Below are positions 9,291 through 18,472 of a stretch of DNA of 64,000 nucleotides, one piece after another. The stretch comes from Amycolatopsis sp. FDAARGOS 1241 (lineage in GTDB: Bacteria > Actinomycetota > Actinomycetes > Mycobacteriales > Pseudonocardiaceae). Where the stretch lies: positions 310,001 to 374,000 of the forward strand of contig NZ_CP069526.1 of the NCBI RefSeq assembly GCF_016889705.1. The letters run 5' to 3'. The notes beneath the pieces are model-generated. The model was not told where the DNA came from. It saw only the letters and a program-made list of their open reading frames with translations, and made no database searches. Every line of letters starts with the position of its first letter. Within the stretch, counting starts at the first letter, position 1. Position numbers and translations under genes: made by a program.

Positions 9291-10748
9291 TCACCCTCCG
9301 ATGACCGGTGGCGTGATCTTCTCGCCGTCCGGGCCACGCTCGGGCCGCACCTCGAACACCTCGTCCGGGTCGACCTGAGTGGGGAGCTTGTTCTTGTGCT
9401 CCTTGTCGTCTTCCTTCTTCTTGCCCGCGCCTGCGGCTCCCGCCGCCCCAGGTGCGCCGGCCTTGCCGCCTTTGCCGGCGTTGGCCGCTGCGGTCGCGCC
9501 GCGCTCGAGGCGTTCGCTCGCGCCCTTGGCGCCGCTGCTCTCGCCTTCGCCGGGCTTCGCGGTCGCTCCGCCGCCGGAGACGCGGCTCCCGGCGGACCCA
9601 CCGCCGGCCCGTCCGCCACCGAACCCGGACCGGCCGCGCACGGTGTCCTCACCACTGCCTCCCACACCACCCGGGCCGCCGCCGAGCGCCACCGCATCGG
9701 GGGACAGCCGCCCGAACCCGCCGCCGGCAGTCGGCGAGCGGAAGCCGCCTCCACCGCCAGGCCCGGTCCCCGGGAACGCTCCGGCGCCGGTGCTGGCTCC
9801 GGGCGGGGTGTAGGCGTTGCCGCCGAAGTTGGCCGGCCCCCCTCCGCCAGGTCCGCCGCCAGGGCCAGTGCTGCCGGTGCCGGCGAAGTTGGCTCCGGCC
9901 GGGCCGTTGAAGCCACCCCCGTACCCACCCGTGCTGCCCACCGGCGAGGCACTGCTGATGTGGGTGCTGTTGTCGGTGCCCCCGAGCTTTGGCGGCGCAG
10001 AGTAGACCGGTTGAGTGGTGGCAGTCTCGTGGTACGTGCTGTCCAGCCCCTGCATCACCTGCACAGCCTGCTGGTGTGCGGCGTCCGCTTGCTGCTGTTT
10101 GGCGGCGATGGCGTTCATCGTCTGCACGGCGCCCGCCGGGTCGCCGCTGGTGATCTGTTGCGTGGCCTTGTCCATCTCGGCCTGCTGGTCGAACCCGGTG
10201 GGTTCCGGCATGTTGTGCTGCGCGTAGCTGGCCGCGGCCGCCTGCTGGGAGTACCGATTGGAGCTCAGCTGAGCGGCATTTGCGGTTTGTGCCGTGTACG
10301 ACGCTGTGGCTTGGAAGAAGTTGTGCGCTTGTGACGCGCCTGCTCCCTGCCACACCGCGCCGCTGGTTTTGGTCGCACTGTCCACCGAGTCGGAAATCGT
10401 CGCCAGCCAGTTTCCTAAGTCGTTGGAGACACGTCCTCGTGCATCAATGCCCCCGACGTCCAGATTGGTGTGGACCATGTTGTACAGATCTTCGTGATCA
10501 TGGGCGGCGTAGTTGGCGTTGGGGGCAGGAGCATCGCCTCGTGTCGCCTGGTCCTGCAGCAGTTGCGCGCCTTGGCTGACAGAGTAGTTCGACGCCGCCT
10601 GCCCTGTGCGATTGTCGACCGAGTCGCGGATGTTCCGCTGGTCCTCGGCACCGAAGCGGCCCGGCGTGGCCTTCCTGGACAGGTCGGCGTGGGTCTGGCT
10701 GTAGTAGTCAGCCTCGTACTCGCGTTGCTCGACGTGCCTCTCCGTCAT
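9291..10748 (-). CDS. PPE-like ESX (type VII) secretion substrate with Gly-rich tail
   Basis: Protein of 485 residues. The first ~240 are helical and Ala/Gln-rich with a WQG turn (SGAVWQGAGASQAHNFF), resembling the PPE/WXG fold exported by ESX systems. Residues from about 270 to 440 are a disordered Gly/Ala/Pro region, and the end (DEVFEVRPERGPDGEKITPP) is acidic. ATG at 10746-10748 overlaps the stop of the upstream small gene (ATGA). The cluster also encodes EspG, the chaperone of PPE proteins, supporting the call. No ESX core ATPase or membrane component is in the window. Confidence 0.75.
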   Translation of the reverse strand: MTERHVEQREYEADYYSQTHADLSRKATPGRFGAEDQRNIRDSVDNRTGQAASNYSVSQGAQLLQDQATRGDAPAPNANYAAHDHEDLYNMVHTNLDVGGIDARGRVSNDLGNWLATISDSVDSATKTSGAVWQGAGASQAHNFFQATASYTAQTANAAQLSSNRYSQQAAAASYAQHNMPEPTGFDQQAEMDKATQQITSGDPAGAVQTMNAIAAKQQQADAAHQQAVQVMQGLDSTYHETATTQPVYSAPPKLGGTDNSTHISSASPVGSTGGYGGGFNGPAGANFAGTGSTGPGGGPGGGGPANFGGNAYTPPGASTGAGAFPGTGPGGGGGFRSPTAGGGFGRLSPDAVALGGGPGGVGGSGEDTVRGRSGFGGGRAGGGSAGSRVSGGGATAKPGEGESSGAKGASERLERGATAAANAGKGGKAGAPGAAGAAGAGKKKEDDKEHKNKLPTQVDPDEVFEVRPERGPDGEKITPPVIGG

Positions 10749-11239
10749 GAGTCCGCCTTGTTCACGTTTGAGAGGTTTTGCGTTTGTTCGCCGTCGGTTT
10801 TTCGGTAGTTGTTCCGAGCGACGACGAGAGCTTCTTTGACCTGCTCGAAGCTATTCTTGAGCAGCTCCAGGTTGGGTATTAGTGACTGCGGGTCGCCGTT
10901 GGCGACCTTGCTATTGAAATCCGCGACCTCTTTTGCGTAGTCACTGTTTCCCATTTGAGCTCGAGTTGTCAGAAGGAAAAGGTTTCTTTGAATTGGGCCA
11001 TATCCGTTGAGGAATTCGTCGCAAACCTTCTCGTAGGCTTTGAATGCCTCATCGTTGATGGTGAAACCGCCGCTCTCGGCGAGGGCTTTGAATTGGGCAG
11101 CGCCTTCGCTGATCCGCTGAACCCCTGCGTCGTCCAGTGGATTTGCAACCAGGTTGGAAGGGAGGCTTTGCCCAGGATTTCCAGATGGTGCTGCCGGCGC
11201 TCCTCCGCCGAAGTCAGCGTTCGCGTCACCCGTGGTCAT
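10745..11239 (-). CDS. Small helical ESX-associated protein, probable partner of the PPE-like protein
   Basis: Protein of 164 residues, ATG at 11237-11239 preceded by a GGAGGGG ribosome site. A disordered Gly/Ala/Pro N-terminus (about 1-35) leads into predicted amphipathic helices (ISEGAAQFKALAESGGF, EKVCDEFLNGYGPIQRN, LLKNSFEQVKEALVVARNN). No signal peptide. I do not recognise a named family. Four-base overlap with the PPE-like gene suggests that the products pair, as ESX substrates usually do as heterodimers; that is inference. Confidence 0.65.
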   Translation of the reverse strand: MTTGDANADFGGGAPAAPSGNPGQSLPSNLVANPLDDAGVQRISEGAAQFKALAESGGFTINDEAFKAYEKVCDEFLNGYGPIQRNLFLLTTRAQMGNSDYAKEVADFNSKVANGDPQSLIPNLELLKNSFEQVKEALVVARNNYRKTDGEQTQNLSNVNKADS

Positions 11240-11325
11240 CAAGCCCCTCCTGGATACCCTGTGTACTCCCTCGTTCACTGTAACTGGCTTGGTCTGCGAA
11301 GTCAGCGAGTTCGGGCGATCGCTGA

Positions 11326-11880
11326 TCAGCCAGTTTTCGGCAGCAGGACTTCTACGGCTTTGGCGATGCCGTCGGCGTAGTCGCATGCTTCGTCAGTGCT
11401 GCCGGTCGCCAGCGTGCCGACCACGATCGCTCGCGAGTGCGGCTTGACCTCCATCCGGACGGCGCATCCTCCGGTGGCGTGCAGGAGGCCGCGTTCGAGG
11501 ATCGCTTTCCGGCCGTTGATCGATCCGGTCTTCGCTACGGAGGGGTCAGTCAGGTCTTGGTCTATGGTCATGCCGTCTTGGAGCTCGAGGCTGACTCCGT
11601 GGCCGTCAGGCCGGTCGGTACCGCAGGCGTGCTCTAGGTCGGCGGATTCGGGCTTCGCCGGGGGGAACCCCTGTCCAGTGAGTGCTTGGTCCAGCGTCTT
11701 GCAGGGATTCATCCCTGCCAGCGGAGTGTTCGAGTCTGCAGCTGAACTGCTCGGCGCGGACGCAGACGAGGTCGCCGGAGTGGGTGTGCCGCCGACGGAG
11801 GAGCCGTCGCAGGCGGTCAGGGCGCAGGCGAGTGCGGCGAGGCCGACGAAGGTCATGAAGCCACGGATCGGTCCAGTCAC
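11326..11880 (-). CDS. DUF3558-type lipoprotein
   Basis: Predicted lipoprotein of 184 residues from a GTG at 11878-11880. The signal peptide GFMTFVGLAALACALTAC ends in a lipobox with the Cys acylated, then a Ser/Thr/Pro/Ala linker. The folded part contains NPCKTLDQALTGQGFP, which in this family marks the domain start, plus Cys residues likely in disulfides (HACGTD, GGCAVRM, DEACDY). DUF3558 lipoproteins often sit beside ESX genes in Pseudonocardiaceae, as here. Function unknown. An internal ATG at 11854-11856 is a less likely start because it loses the basic n-region. Confidence 0.75.
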   Translation of the reverse strand: MTGPIRGFMTFVGLAALACALTACDGSSVGGTPTPATSSASAPSSSAADSNTPLAGMNPCKTLDQALTGQGFPPAKPESADLEHACGTDRPDGHGVSLELQDGMTIDQDLTDPSVAKTGSINGRKAILERGLLHATGGCAVRMEVKPHSRAIVVGTLATGSTDEACDYADGIAKAVEVLLPKTG

Positions 11881-11935
11881 CCGGTGAACACTACGGGTAG
11901 GTGATCGCCGGAGGCGAGCCTGTGGCCGGATGCGT

Positions 11936-12703
11936 TCAGCGAACGCCTTCCTCGATCGCATCCAACAGCCACCTTCGCAGGTGCGACCCGTCCGACGGGA
12001 CGAAGCGCAACCGGAACCCGCCATCGCGAAGTGGGTCCGAGAAAGTCACGTACCGTCCTCCGTCCGTATCCACGAACGTCACCGTGCCGACAGGTCGCAA
12101 CGCGCCGTGGCGGGGGCGCAGGGACAGTTCCACGGTGCCGTGCCGGTGGAGGGGCCACTGCGAGTACGCGGCCAACGCGTCCCGATCACGTCGGGAAGGT
12201 GCGGCCGAGGTGAAGTCGCGGTCGGAGAAGTCCGAGAAGTCCGAAGAAGAGTGCCGCGCGGGGGACTGCGTGAACGAGACCGGCGAAACCGGCAGGGGAG
12301 GGTAGGCGGGGAACATGCTCAGCACCGTCTCGGCCAGCCGCTCGGGGCGGACCTGCTGGAAGCGGATGCCGTCGTCGGAGGACGAGGAGAACACGCCCAG
12401 GCCGAAGCCCGCGGAGGCGCGGTACAGGACCGTGCCGGACGGCAGTTCGGCGGCGCGGACGATGATCAGGACCTCCGGGCGGGTCCAGGCTTGCAGTGTC
12501 GCCAGGACGTCCGGGTCGAGTTTGTCCGCTTCGGCCAGCCCGCGAGTCCGCATGGAGTCCCAGGCGGCGTCGGACAAGCGCTGGTGCTCGTCGAGCGTGT
12601 AGCCCGGGCTGCGGATCTCGAAGGGGTGCCACGAGGCCGGCAGGCCGCTGCGGCGCACGGCGACGTCGACCTCATGCCAGCTCAAGGAGAATTCCTCCGG
12701 CAC
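11936..12703 (-). CDS. espG: ESX secretion-associated protein EspG
   Basis: Cytosolic chaperone of 255 residues that binds the tip of PE-PPE dimers before export. GTG start at 12701-12703. N-terminal [18 protein letters not shown] and the beta-rich [20 protein letters not shown] and later [17 protein letters not shown] are characteristic of the family; the protein ends in a helix ([13 protein letters not shown]). A Ser/Asp-rich insertion ([13 protein letters not shown]) sits in the middle and is unusual. It heads a run of four genes, all on the minus strand, that look like an ESX substrate plus chaperone set. Confidence 0.82.
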   Translation of the reverse strand: MPEEFSLSWHEVDVAVRRSGLPASWHPFEIRSPGYTLDEHQRLSDAAWDSMRTRGLAEADKLDPDVLATLQAWTRPEVLIIVRAAELPSGTVLYRASAGFGLGVFSSSSDDGIRFQQVRPERLAETVLSMFPAYPPLPVSPVSFTQSPARHSSSDFSDFSDRDFTSAAPSRRDRDALAAYSQWPLHRHGTVELSLRPRHGALRPVGTVTFVDTDGGRYVTFSDPLRDGGFRLRFVPSDGSHLRRWLLDAIEEGVR

Positions 12704-12807
12704 AGCCCCAACCCCTCGTGAAAGGATCCCCAACCGCCACTGAGCGTAGCGGACGCCGCACGGCACTAGACTCCCGTTGTCGACGACGACCGCCACGGGA
12801 GGCACCC

Positions 12808-14466
12808 ATGCCTGACGCGCCCGCACTGCCCAGTTACGCCTCCGGGACGTCCGATGTCCCCCTGTTGGGCGACACCATCGGGGACAACCTGGACCGCACG
12901 GTGGCCGCCTTCCCGGATCGCGACGCGCTGGTGGACCGCGCGGCGAACACCAGGTGGACGTACGCGGAGTTCAAGGCCGACGTCGACACGCTCGCCCACG
13001 GCCTGGTCGCCAAGGGCATCCGCAAGGGCGACCGCGTGGGCATCTGGTCGCCGAACCGCGCGGAGTGGACGGTGCTGCAGTACGCGACGGCCAAGATCGG
13101 CGCCATCCTCGTCAACATCAACCCCGCGTACCGCTCGCACGAACTCGAGTACGTCCTCAAGCAGGCCGGCGTGCGGATGCTCGTCGCGGCGGACAAGTTC
13201 AAGACGTCGGACTACGCGGCGATGATCGAGGAAGTCCGGCCGAAGTGCGCGGACCTCGAGTTCGTGGTGCTGCTCGGCACCGACGCGTGGACCGACCTCA
13301 TGGCCGCAGGAATTGGCGGCGACCCGGCGGAGCTCGCGAAGCTGCAGGCGAACCTGTCGGCCGACGACCCGATCAACATCCAGTACACGTCCGGCACCAC
13401 GGGTTTCCCGAAGGGCGCCACGCTTTCCCACCACAACATCCTCAACAACGGCTTCTTCGTCGGCGAGCTGTGCAACTACACCGAGGAAGACCGCGTCTGC
13501 ATCCCCGTGCCCTTCTACCACTGCTTCGGCATGGTCATGGGCAACCTCGCGTGCACCAGCCACGGCGCGGCCATGGTGATCCCGGCCCCGGCTTTCGACC
13601 CGAAGGCGACGCTGGAAGCCGTTGCGGCGGAAGGGTGCACCTCGCTCTACGGCGTGCCGACGATGTTCATCGCCGAGCTCAACCACCCCGAGTTCGAGTC
13701 GTTCGACCTGTCGTCGCTGCGCACCGGGATCATGGCGGGTTCGCCGTGCCCGGTCGAGGTGATGAAGCAGGTCATCGACCGCATGGGGATGACCGAGGTG
13801 TCCATCTGCTACGGCATGACGGAAACCTCCCCCGTTTCCACGCAGACCCGCGCCGACGACTCGGTGGAGCGCCGGGTGTCCACAGTGGGCCGGGTCGGGC
13901 CGCACCTCGAGTCCAAAGTGGTCGATCCCGACACCGGCCTGACGGTGCCGCGCGGCGTGCCCGGTGAGCTCTGCACACGCGGCTACTCCGTGATGCTCGG
14001 CTACTGGGACCAGCCCGACAAGACGGCCGAAGCCATCGATGCCGCGCGCTGGATGCACACCGGCGATCTCGCGATCATGGACGACGAGGGCTACCTCAAC
14101 ATCACCGGCCGCATCAAGGACATGGTGATCCGCGGCGGCGAGAACGTGTACCCGCGCGAGATCGAGGAGTTCCTCTACACGCACCCGGACGTGCTCGACG
14201 CACAGGTGATCGGCGTCCCCGACGTCAAGTACGGCGAAGAGCTCATGGCCTGGATCCGCATGCGCGAGGGCGCCGAGCCGCTCACGGCCGAAGCGGTGCG
14301 CGAGTTCTGCACGGGCAAGCTCGCGCACTACAAGATCCCGCGCTACGTCCACATCGTCGAGGAGTTCCCGATGACCGTCACGGGCAAGGTGCGCAAAGTC
14401 GAGATGCGGGAGCAGTCCGTGACGCTGCTCGGCCTCGAAGCCGCCGCTGCCACGCCGCACGCGTAG
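12808..14466 (+). CDS. Fatty acyl-CoA synthetase / AMP-binding ligase
   Basis: Acyl-adenylating enzyme of 552 residues; activates a fatty or aryl acid with ATP and transfers it to CoA. The ATP loop [11 protein letters not shown] is at 193-203, the GMTETSPVS adenine motif and the YMHTGDLA-like [15 protein letters not shown] follow, and MTVTGKVRK carries the catalytic Lys527. A GGGAGGC ribosome site precedes the ATG. FadD-like sequence with medium/long-chain features; exact substrate not determinable. It is divergent from espG and ends before a strong bidirectional terminator. Confidence 0.9.
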   Translation: MPDAPALPSYASGTSDVPLLGDTIGDNLDRTVAAFPDRDALVDRAANTRWTYAEFKADVDTLAHGLVAKGIRKGDRVGIWSPNRAEWTVLQYATAKIGAILVNINPAYRSHELEYVLKQAGVRMLVAADKFKTSDYAAMIEEVRPKCADLEFVVLLGTDAWTDLMAAGIGGDPAELAKLQANLSADDPINIQYTSGTTGFPKGATLSHHNILNNGFFVGELCNYTEEDRVCIPVPFYHCFGMVMGNLACTSHGAAMVIPAPAFDPKATLEAVAAEGCTSLYGVPTMFIAELNHPEFESFDLSSLRTGIMAGSPCPVEVMKQVIDRMGMTEVSICYGMTETSPVSTQTRADDSVERRVSTVGRVGPHLESKVVDPDTGLTVPRGVPGELCTRGYSVMLGYWDQPDKTAEAIDAARWMHTGDLAIMDDEGYLNITGRIKDMVIRGGENVYPREIEEFLYTHPDVLDAQVIGVPDVKYGEELMAWIRMREGAEPLTAEAVREFCTGKLAHYKIPRYVHIVEEFPMTVTGKVRKVEMREQSVTLLGLEAAAATPHA

Positions 14467-14735
14467 GGAGGCACCGGGCAACTCGGTCGCGGGTCGCAGA
14501 CGGCCCAGCTCACCGCGCTGCCGGCGCTCGGTGGCGAGCTGGGCCGAGCCGCGGCGACCAACCAGGCCGTCGTCGCCGGTCGGGTGGGCCGAGGATGCCG
14601 TGTGCGCTGGGCCCGACGAGTCCCGAAGGCGGCCGGATCCGTTGCCGGGCCACAGTTTCGCAACGGCAACGGTGGCCGGCTCCCGTGCCGTCGCACCCGC
14701 CGGCGGTGGCGTGGGTGCTCCGGCGATGACGCGAC

Positions 14736-14764
14736 GGCCGTCCCCGGACGAACCGGGGACGGCC
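14736..14764. terminator. Bidirectional terminator between acyl-CoA ligase and R2lox
   Basis: GGCCGTCCCCGG (14736-14747) and CCGGGGACGGCC (14753-14764) form a perfect 12-bp stem around ACGAA. It separates two convergent genes. The rest of the 14467-14807 gap is non-coding. Confidence 0.85.
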
Positions 14765-14807
14765 GCGACATTCTCTTGGCGCGCCGGTGAAATCCCGCAA
14801 CGGCCGC

Positions 14808-15776
14808 TCAGGAAGCCGCGGCAGCCGCTTCCGCCAGTGCCTTCTCGTCCTCCTCGCCGAACGTTTCTTCCAGCTGCTCCGGCGAGTAGTCCAGGTCGAT
14901 CTGCTCCACCGGCGTCCCACGGGCCGACTCGATGGCGCCGAGGCGGCGCTGCGCGCGGTCGGCGGCGTACTGGAGGAGCTCTTCCGGGTCGTTGTCGAAC
15001 GGGACTTCCTCGAACTGGTCCTGCACCCACTGGATCATGCCGAGCGCGTGGGGCAGCAGTTCACCCATGCGCTGCTGCACGGCGTCCCACAGCGAGTCGT
15101 CCGCGGCGACGTGGCGGCGGCAGGTGAAGGTGCCCCACGCCATGTGGCGGCGTTCGTCGTCGCCGATGCGGCGGACGAGCTCCTGCATGCCGGGCAGGAT
15201 CTGGTTCTGGGTGCAGATCAGCTGCCACGAGTAGTAGCCCGTGAGCGCCAGGCTGCCTTCGATCACGTGGTTGTAGGTCACGCTCGCGCGGATCTGGTTG
15301 AGGGGGCTGGGATCGTCCTCCAGCGCGCGTAGCGACTGCGGCAGCTCTTCGTAGAACAGCTTGCGGTAGTGCGGGTTCTCCGCCACGTACTGGTGGAGGT
15401 CGTGGTCGAGGCCGACGGCGTCCATCCAGCGCCGGAACACCTCGACGTGCTTGGCCTCCTCGAAGCAGAACTGCGTGAGGTACATCTCGTCGCCGAAGCG
15501 GCCGGTCGCCGACATCGCGCGCATGAATGGCTGGATGTCCTCCGTCACGGCCTCTTCGCCGGCGATGAACTGCGCTACGAGGTAGGTGGTGGAGCGCTGC
15601 TGTTCCGGGGTGAGGCTCAGCCAGCCGTCGCGCTCCCGGCTGAAGTCGAGGTCGGCCGGGTTCCAGAACTTCTTGTTGCCCTTCACGAACAGGCGCAAGG
15701 GGAATGAGTCCCAGTTGAGCCCGCCCTCGCGCAGTGACGAGAACCCGCTGCGCAGTTCGGGGAGCGTGTCGGTCAT
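14808..15776 (-). CDS. R2-like ligand-binding oxidase (R2lox)
   Basis: Ferritin-like protein of 322 residues with a Mn/Fe cofactor and a bound long-chain lipid. It is easily mistaken for ribonucleotide reductase beta. The six metal ligands align with those of Rv0233: Glu74, Glu107, His110, Glu173, Glu208 and His211. Val77 (AGEEAVTED) and Tyr168 (SVTYNH) are the pair that forms the redox-made Tyr-Val ether crosslink. [19 protein letters not shown] is near-identical to the mycobacterial protein. It follows its TetR gene by 16 bp in one operon, as Rv0232-Rv0233 do. No class Ia alpha subunit is nearby. The physiological substrate is not known. Confidence 0.93.
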   Translation of the reverse strand: MTDTLPELRSGFSSLREGGLNWDSFPLRLFVKGNKKFWNPADLDFSRERDGWLSLTPEQQRSTTYLVAQFIAGEEAVTEDIQPFMRAMSATGRFGDEMYLTQFCFEEAKHVEVFRRWMDAVGLDHDLHQYVAENPHYRKLFYEELPQSLRALEDDPSPLNQIRASVTYNHVIEGSLALTGYYSWQLICTQNQILPGMQELVRRIGDDERRHMAWGTFTCRRHVAADDSLWDAVQQRMGELLPHALGMIQWVQDQFEEVPFDNDPEELLQYAADRAQRRLGAIESARGTPVEQIDLDYSPEQLEETFGEEDEKALAEAAAAAS

Positions 15777-15792
15777 GGCTGGCCCTTTCGTG

Positions 15793-16419
15793 TCACTCCG
15801 TTGTGGGCGAATCTGTGGATGAATCTGCGGACGGCTCGCGGACGAACTGCTCGATGGCGGGAACCAGGACCGCGACGACGGCGTCGGCGGCCACGGTCGC
15901 GGAATGCGTCGGCAGCACCAAGTGGCTCAGCGACAGCCGCACGACGGTTTCCGCCAGCAGAGCGGCGGATTCCTGCGAAAGCCGCGGTTCGAGCTCGCGG
16001 TAGTGCTCGGTCGCCAGGTCGGCGGCGGCCGTGAGGATGGGCTCGCCCTTGGTGGTGAGCAGGGGGAGCAGGTCTTCGCCCTCGCCGGTGCCGAGCGCGG
16101 CGGCGACGAGGCGGTTCTCGCGGGCGTGGTCGATGGTGTAGACGACGCCGCCGTGGATCGCGGCGGCCAGCCCGTCGGCGTTTTCGAAGCGGCAGCGCAG
16201 CGCGTCGAGGAACGCCGACGCCGTGCGCAGCGCCACGGCCTGTACGAGCGCCGCTTTGCTGCCGAATTCGTTGTAGACCGTCTGGCGGCTCACGCCGGCG
16301 CGCGCCGCGACGTCGGCCATGCGCAGCCCCGCGTGGCCGCGGTCCGGGAGCAGGTCCGCAGCCGCGTCGAGGAGGGCCTCGCGCAGCGAAGCCTTGGTGC
16401 GCTCGGTGAAGCTCGTCAC
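15793..16419 (-). CDS. TetR-family repressor of the R2lox operon
   Basis: Protein of 208 residues from GTG 16417-16419; an ATG at 16435-16437 would add six residues but lies inside the operator. The N-terminal HTH reads [21 protein letters not shown]. The C-terminal ligand domain is helical and Ala-rich. A 27-bp palindrome covers the start, so the gene is probably autorepressed and takes the R2lox gene with it. Since R2lox binds fatty acids, a lipid or acyl-CoA effector is a reasonable guess, not shown by the sequence. Confidence 0.88.
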   Translation of the reverse strand: MTSFTERTKASLREALLDAAADLLPDRGHAGLRMADVAARAGVSRQTVYNEFGSKAALVQAVALRTASAFLDALRCRFENADGLAAAIHGGVVYTIDHARENRLVAAALGTGEGEDLLPLLTTKGEPILTAAADLATEHYRELEPRLSQESAALLAETVVRLSLSHLVLPTHSATVAADAVVAVLVPAIEQFVREPSADSSTDSPTTE

Positions 16420-16427
16420 ACCGCCAG

Positions 16428-16454
16428 CTTGACACATCTCAAAAATGTGTCAAG
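16428..16454. promoter_or_regulatory. Operator palindrome for the R2lox TetR repressor
   Basis: CTTGACACAT (16428-16437) and ATGTGTCAAG (16445-16454) are perfect inverted repeats around CTCAAAA. Each arm contains a TTGACA -35-like hexamer, one per strand, so one bound repressor could block both tetR-R2lox and the divergent HAD gene. Confidence 0.82.
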
Positions 16455-16524
16455 AACGTTTACCGAACTCGATCGGATGTACAGCATCGCGGTTCTGTCG
16501 GTGCCGCCCGCTACCGTGGCGGCC

Positions 16525-17133
16525 GTGGGCATCACGGTGGGCTTCGACCTGGACATGACGCTGATCGACCCGCGGCCCGGCATGGTCGCGGTGATGAACG
16601 CACTCGGTGCGGAGGCGGGCCTGCCGCTGGACGGCGAGCACTTCGCCGCCAACCTCGGCCCGCCGCTGGAGGACAGCCTGCGCGGCTTCGAGGCACCGGA
16701 GGAGCGCATCCCCGAGCTTGTCGGCCGGTTCCGCGAGCTGTACCCGGAGGTGGTCGTGCCGAGCACGATCGCGCTGCCGGGCGCGGCGGAGGCACTGAAG
16801 GCCGTGCGCGCGGCCGGCGGGCGCACGCTCGTCGTCACGGGCAAGTTCGGGCCGAACGCGCGGCGGCACGTCGAGGCGCTCGGGCTGGAGGTCGACGAGC
16901 TCGTCGGTGAGCTGTGGTCCACGCAGAAAGCGGTGGCGCTGAAGGAGCACGACGCCCGTGCGTATGTCGGAGATCACCTCGGCGACGTGCGGGGCGCCCG
17001 GGCGGCGGGCGCGCTCGCGGCGGCGGTCACCACGGGGCCGTGCACGCGGGAGGAACTCGTCGCCGAAGGAGCGGACGTGGTGTTCGCCTCGCTGGTGGAG
17101 TTCCCGGACTGGTTCGCGCGGACGTTCGGCTGA
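16525..17133 (+). CDS. HAD-superfamily hydrolase (phosphoglycolate phosphatase-like)
   Basis: Protein of 202 residues from GTG 16525; an ATG at 16477 would add 16 residues. Motif I is VGFDLDMTLIDPR with the DxD pair, followed by a helical cap, motif II VVTGKFG, and motif IV YVGDHLGDVRGARAAG. Length and cap suit small-molecule phosphatases of the Gph/PGP type. It diverges from the R2lox operon and shares its control region, but a functional link is not established. Confidence 0.82.
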   Translation: MGITVGFDLDMTLIDPRPGMVAVMNALGAEAGLPLDGEHFAANLGPPLEDSLRGFEAPEERIPELVGRFRELYPEVVVPSTIALPGAAEALKAVRAAGGRTLVVTGKFGPNARRHVEALGLEVDELVGELWSTQKAVALKEHDARAYVGDHLGDVRGARAAGALAAAVTTGPCTREELVAEGADVVFASLVEFPDWFARTFG

Positions 17134-17136
17134 GGC

Positions 17137-17379
17137 TCAGCCGTGCTTGCCCGCGCGCGCCTCGCGGACCAGCGCGATCAGGCCCAGCAGCAGCCCCAGC
17201 GGCGTCACCACACCGGCGACGGCGCTGAGCCACACGGGCAGGTTCTCCAGGCCGGCGGCGAACATCACGAAGACCGCCAGCACGGCCACCATGCCGATGC
17301 CGAACAGGCCGATGCCGATCCGCATCAGGATCGGTTTGCCGGTCCGGGTCCGGCCGGTCTGCTTCGCGGTTTTTTCCAT
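17137..17379 (-). CDS. Small two-helix membrane protein
   Basis: Eighty residues from ATG 17377-17379 (an in-frame ATG at 17421 would add 14). A basic N-terminus (KTAKQTGRTRTGKP) precedes two hydrophobic segments, IGLFGIGMVAVLAVFVMFAAG and LSAVAGVVTPLGLLLGLIAL, and a short basic tail. I do not recognise the family. It ends 4 bp from the HAD stop, convergent. Confidence 0.65.
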   Translation of the reverse strand: MEKTAKQTGRTRTGKPILMRIGIGLFGIGMVAVLAVFVMFAAGLENLPVWLSAVAGVVTPLGLLLGLIALVREARAGKHG

Positions 17380-17510
17380 GGCGCTGAGGGTATCGGCCGT
17401 ATCCGCTTCTCCCCAGGGCATGTGGCGAGATACGCTAAGCAGACGCGCGCCCTGGGTACGCCCGGGGCGCGTTCGTCGTGAGCAGCACAGCAGAAGGACT
17501 GGTGAGGGAA

Positions 17511-17897
17511 GTGCCGACCGGCAAGGTCAAGTGGTACGACGCGGAGAAGGGGTTCGGGTTCGTCACGCAGGACGGCGGAGCCGACGTCTACATCCGCAAG
17601 GCCGCGCTGCCGCAGGGCGTCGAAGGCCTGAAGGCCGGGCAGCGGCTGGAGTTCGGCGTCGCCGACGGCCGTCGCGGGCCGCAGGCGCTTTCCGTCCGGT
17701 TGCTCGACCCGATGCCGTCGGTCGCCGAAGCGCGCCGGCGCCCGGCCGAGGAACTGCACGGCCTCATCGAGGACATGATCAAGCTCCTCGAACTCAAGGT
17801 CCAACCCGACCTGCGGCGCAACCGGTACCCGGATCGCAAGCACACCAAGCAGATCGCGGAGATCATGCGCGCGGTCGCCCGGGACCTCGACCCGTAA
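17511..17897 (+). CDS. cspB: CspB-like cold-shock domain protein
   Basis: Nucleic-acid chaperone of 128 residues. The cold-shock domain (1-65) opens [19 protein letters not shown], with RNP1-like KGFGFV and RNP2-like [10 protein letters not shown]-terminal extension of about 60 residues ([19 protein letters not shown] helix, then [19 protein letters not shown]) is the mark of the actinobacterial CspB clade with Rv0871, longer than the ~70-residue classic Csp. The GTG at 17511 was chosen by that homology; GTGs at 17478 and 17502 are possible. Confidence 0.85.
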   Translation: MPTGKVKWYDAEKGFGFVTQDGGADVYIRKAALPQGVEGLKAGQRLEFGVADGRRGPQALSVRLLDPMPSVAEARRRPAEELHGLIEDMIKLLELKVQPDLRRNRYPDRKHTKQIAEIMRAVARDLDP

Positions 17898-17919
17898 ACC
17901 GAAGGCGGGAACAACTGAC

Positions 17920-17988
17920 GATTCCGGCGGGGCGAACCGAAAATCGATCGCGCCGCCGGGATCCGCGCCCGCTGCGACCGCCGGAATC
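17920..17988. terminator. Long-loop inverted repeat between cspB and the DUF2771 gene
   Basis: GATTCCGGCGG (17920-17930) pairs perfectly with CCGCCGGAATC (17978-17988), which overlaps the last codon of the convergent gene. The 47-nt loop makes terminator function uncertain. Confidence 0.4.
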
Positions 17989-18463
17989 AGGCGGGCTGCA
18001 CCTGGAGCGACCACAACGCCGAGGTGATCGGCTCCGCGTCGTTCGGGTCGCCGGTGCGGCTGATGACCGTGGCCTGGGCGATCTCGACCACCACGATCTG
18101 GTCGTCCTTGGACGGCGGCGTCGCGGTGTAGGCGTACTGGTCGCCGCTGGTGATGATGTCCTCCTTCAACGGCTGGGGCTGGCCCTTGCCGTCGATGGAC
18201 TGCACGGTGACCTTCCACGGGCCTTCGGCGATCTCCTTCGGCACGGAGACCTGCACCGACCGGCCCGGGCGCACCTTCAGCGTGCCCGCGGCGCCCGGAT
18301 TGGCGGAGCAGACGCCGGTGCTCAGATCGCAGTTGCCGATGGGGCCGACGCGGATCGTGTGCCCGTCGCCGTAGAACGTCACCTCGGCCGGGCCCGGCGC
18401 GGAACAGCCGGCCACAGCGAGACTACCGGCCGCGAGCACGGCCACCAAACGGGAACGTCGCAT
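17987..18463 (-). CDS. DUF2771-like lipoprotein
   Basis: Predicted exported lipoprotein of 158 residues. The signal peptide MRRSRLVAVLAAGSLAVAGC has a clean lipobox. The mature part is beta-rich with two Cys (NCDLSTGVC) and the segment SVQVSVPKEIAEGPWKV. Its place next to a large MFS gene matches the Rv0875c-Rv0876c pair. Function unknown. Confidence 0.78.
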   Translation of the reverse strand: MRRSRLVAVLAAGSLAVAGCSAPGPAEVTFYGDGHTIRVGPIGNCDLSTGVCSANPGAAGTLKVRPGRSVQVSVPKEIAEGPWKVTVQSIDGKGQPQPLKEDIITSGDQYAYTATPPSKDDQIVVVEIAQATVISRTGDPNDAEPITSALWSLQVQPA

Positions 18464-18472
18464 GGCCGAAGA

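Noticed and set aside
14808..15776. Ribonucleotide reductase beta subunit
   Set aside because: Val77/Tyr168 pair, length and whole-sequence likeness to Rv0233 mark it as R2lox; no alpha subunit is nearby.
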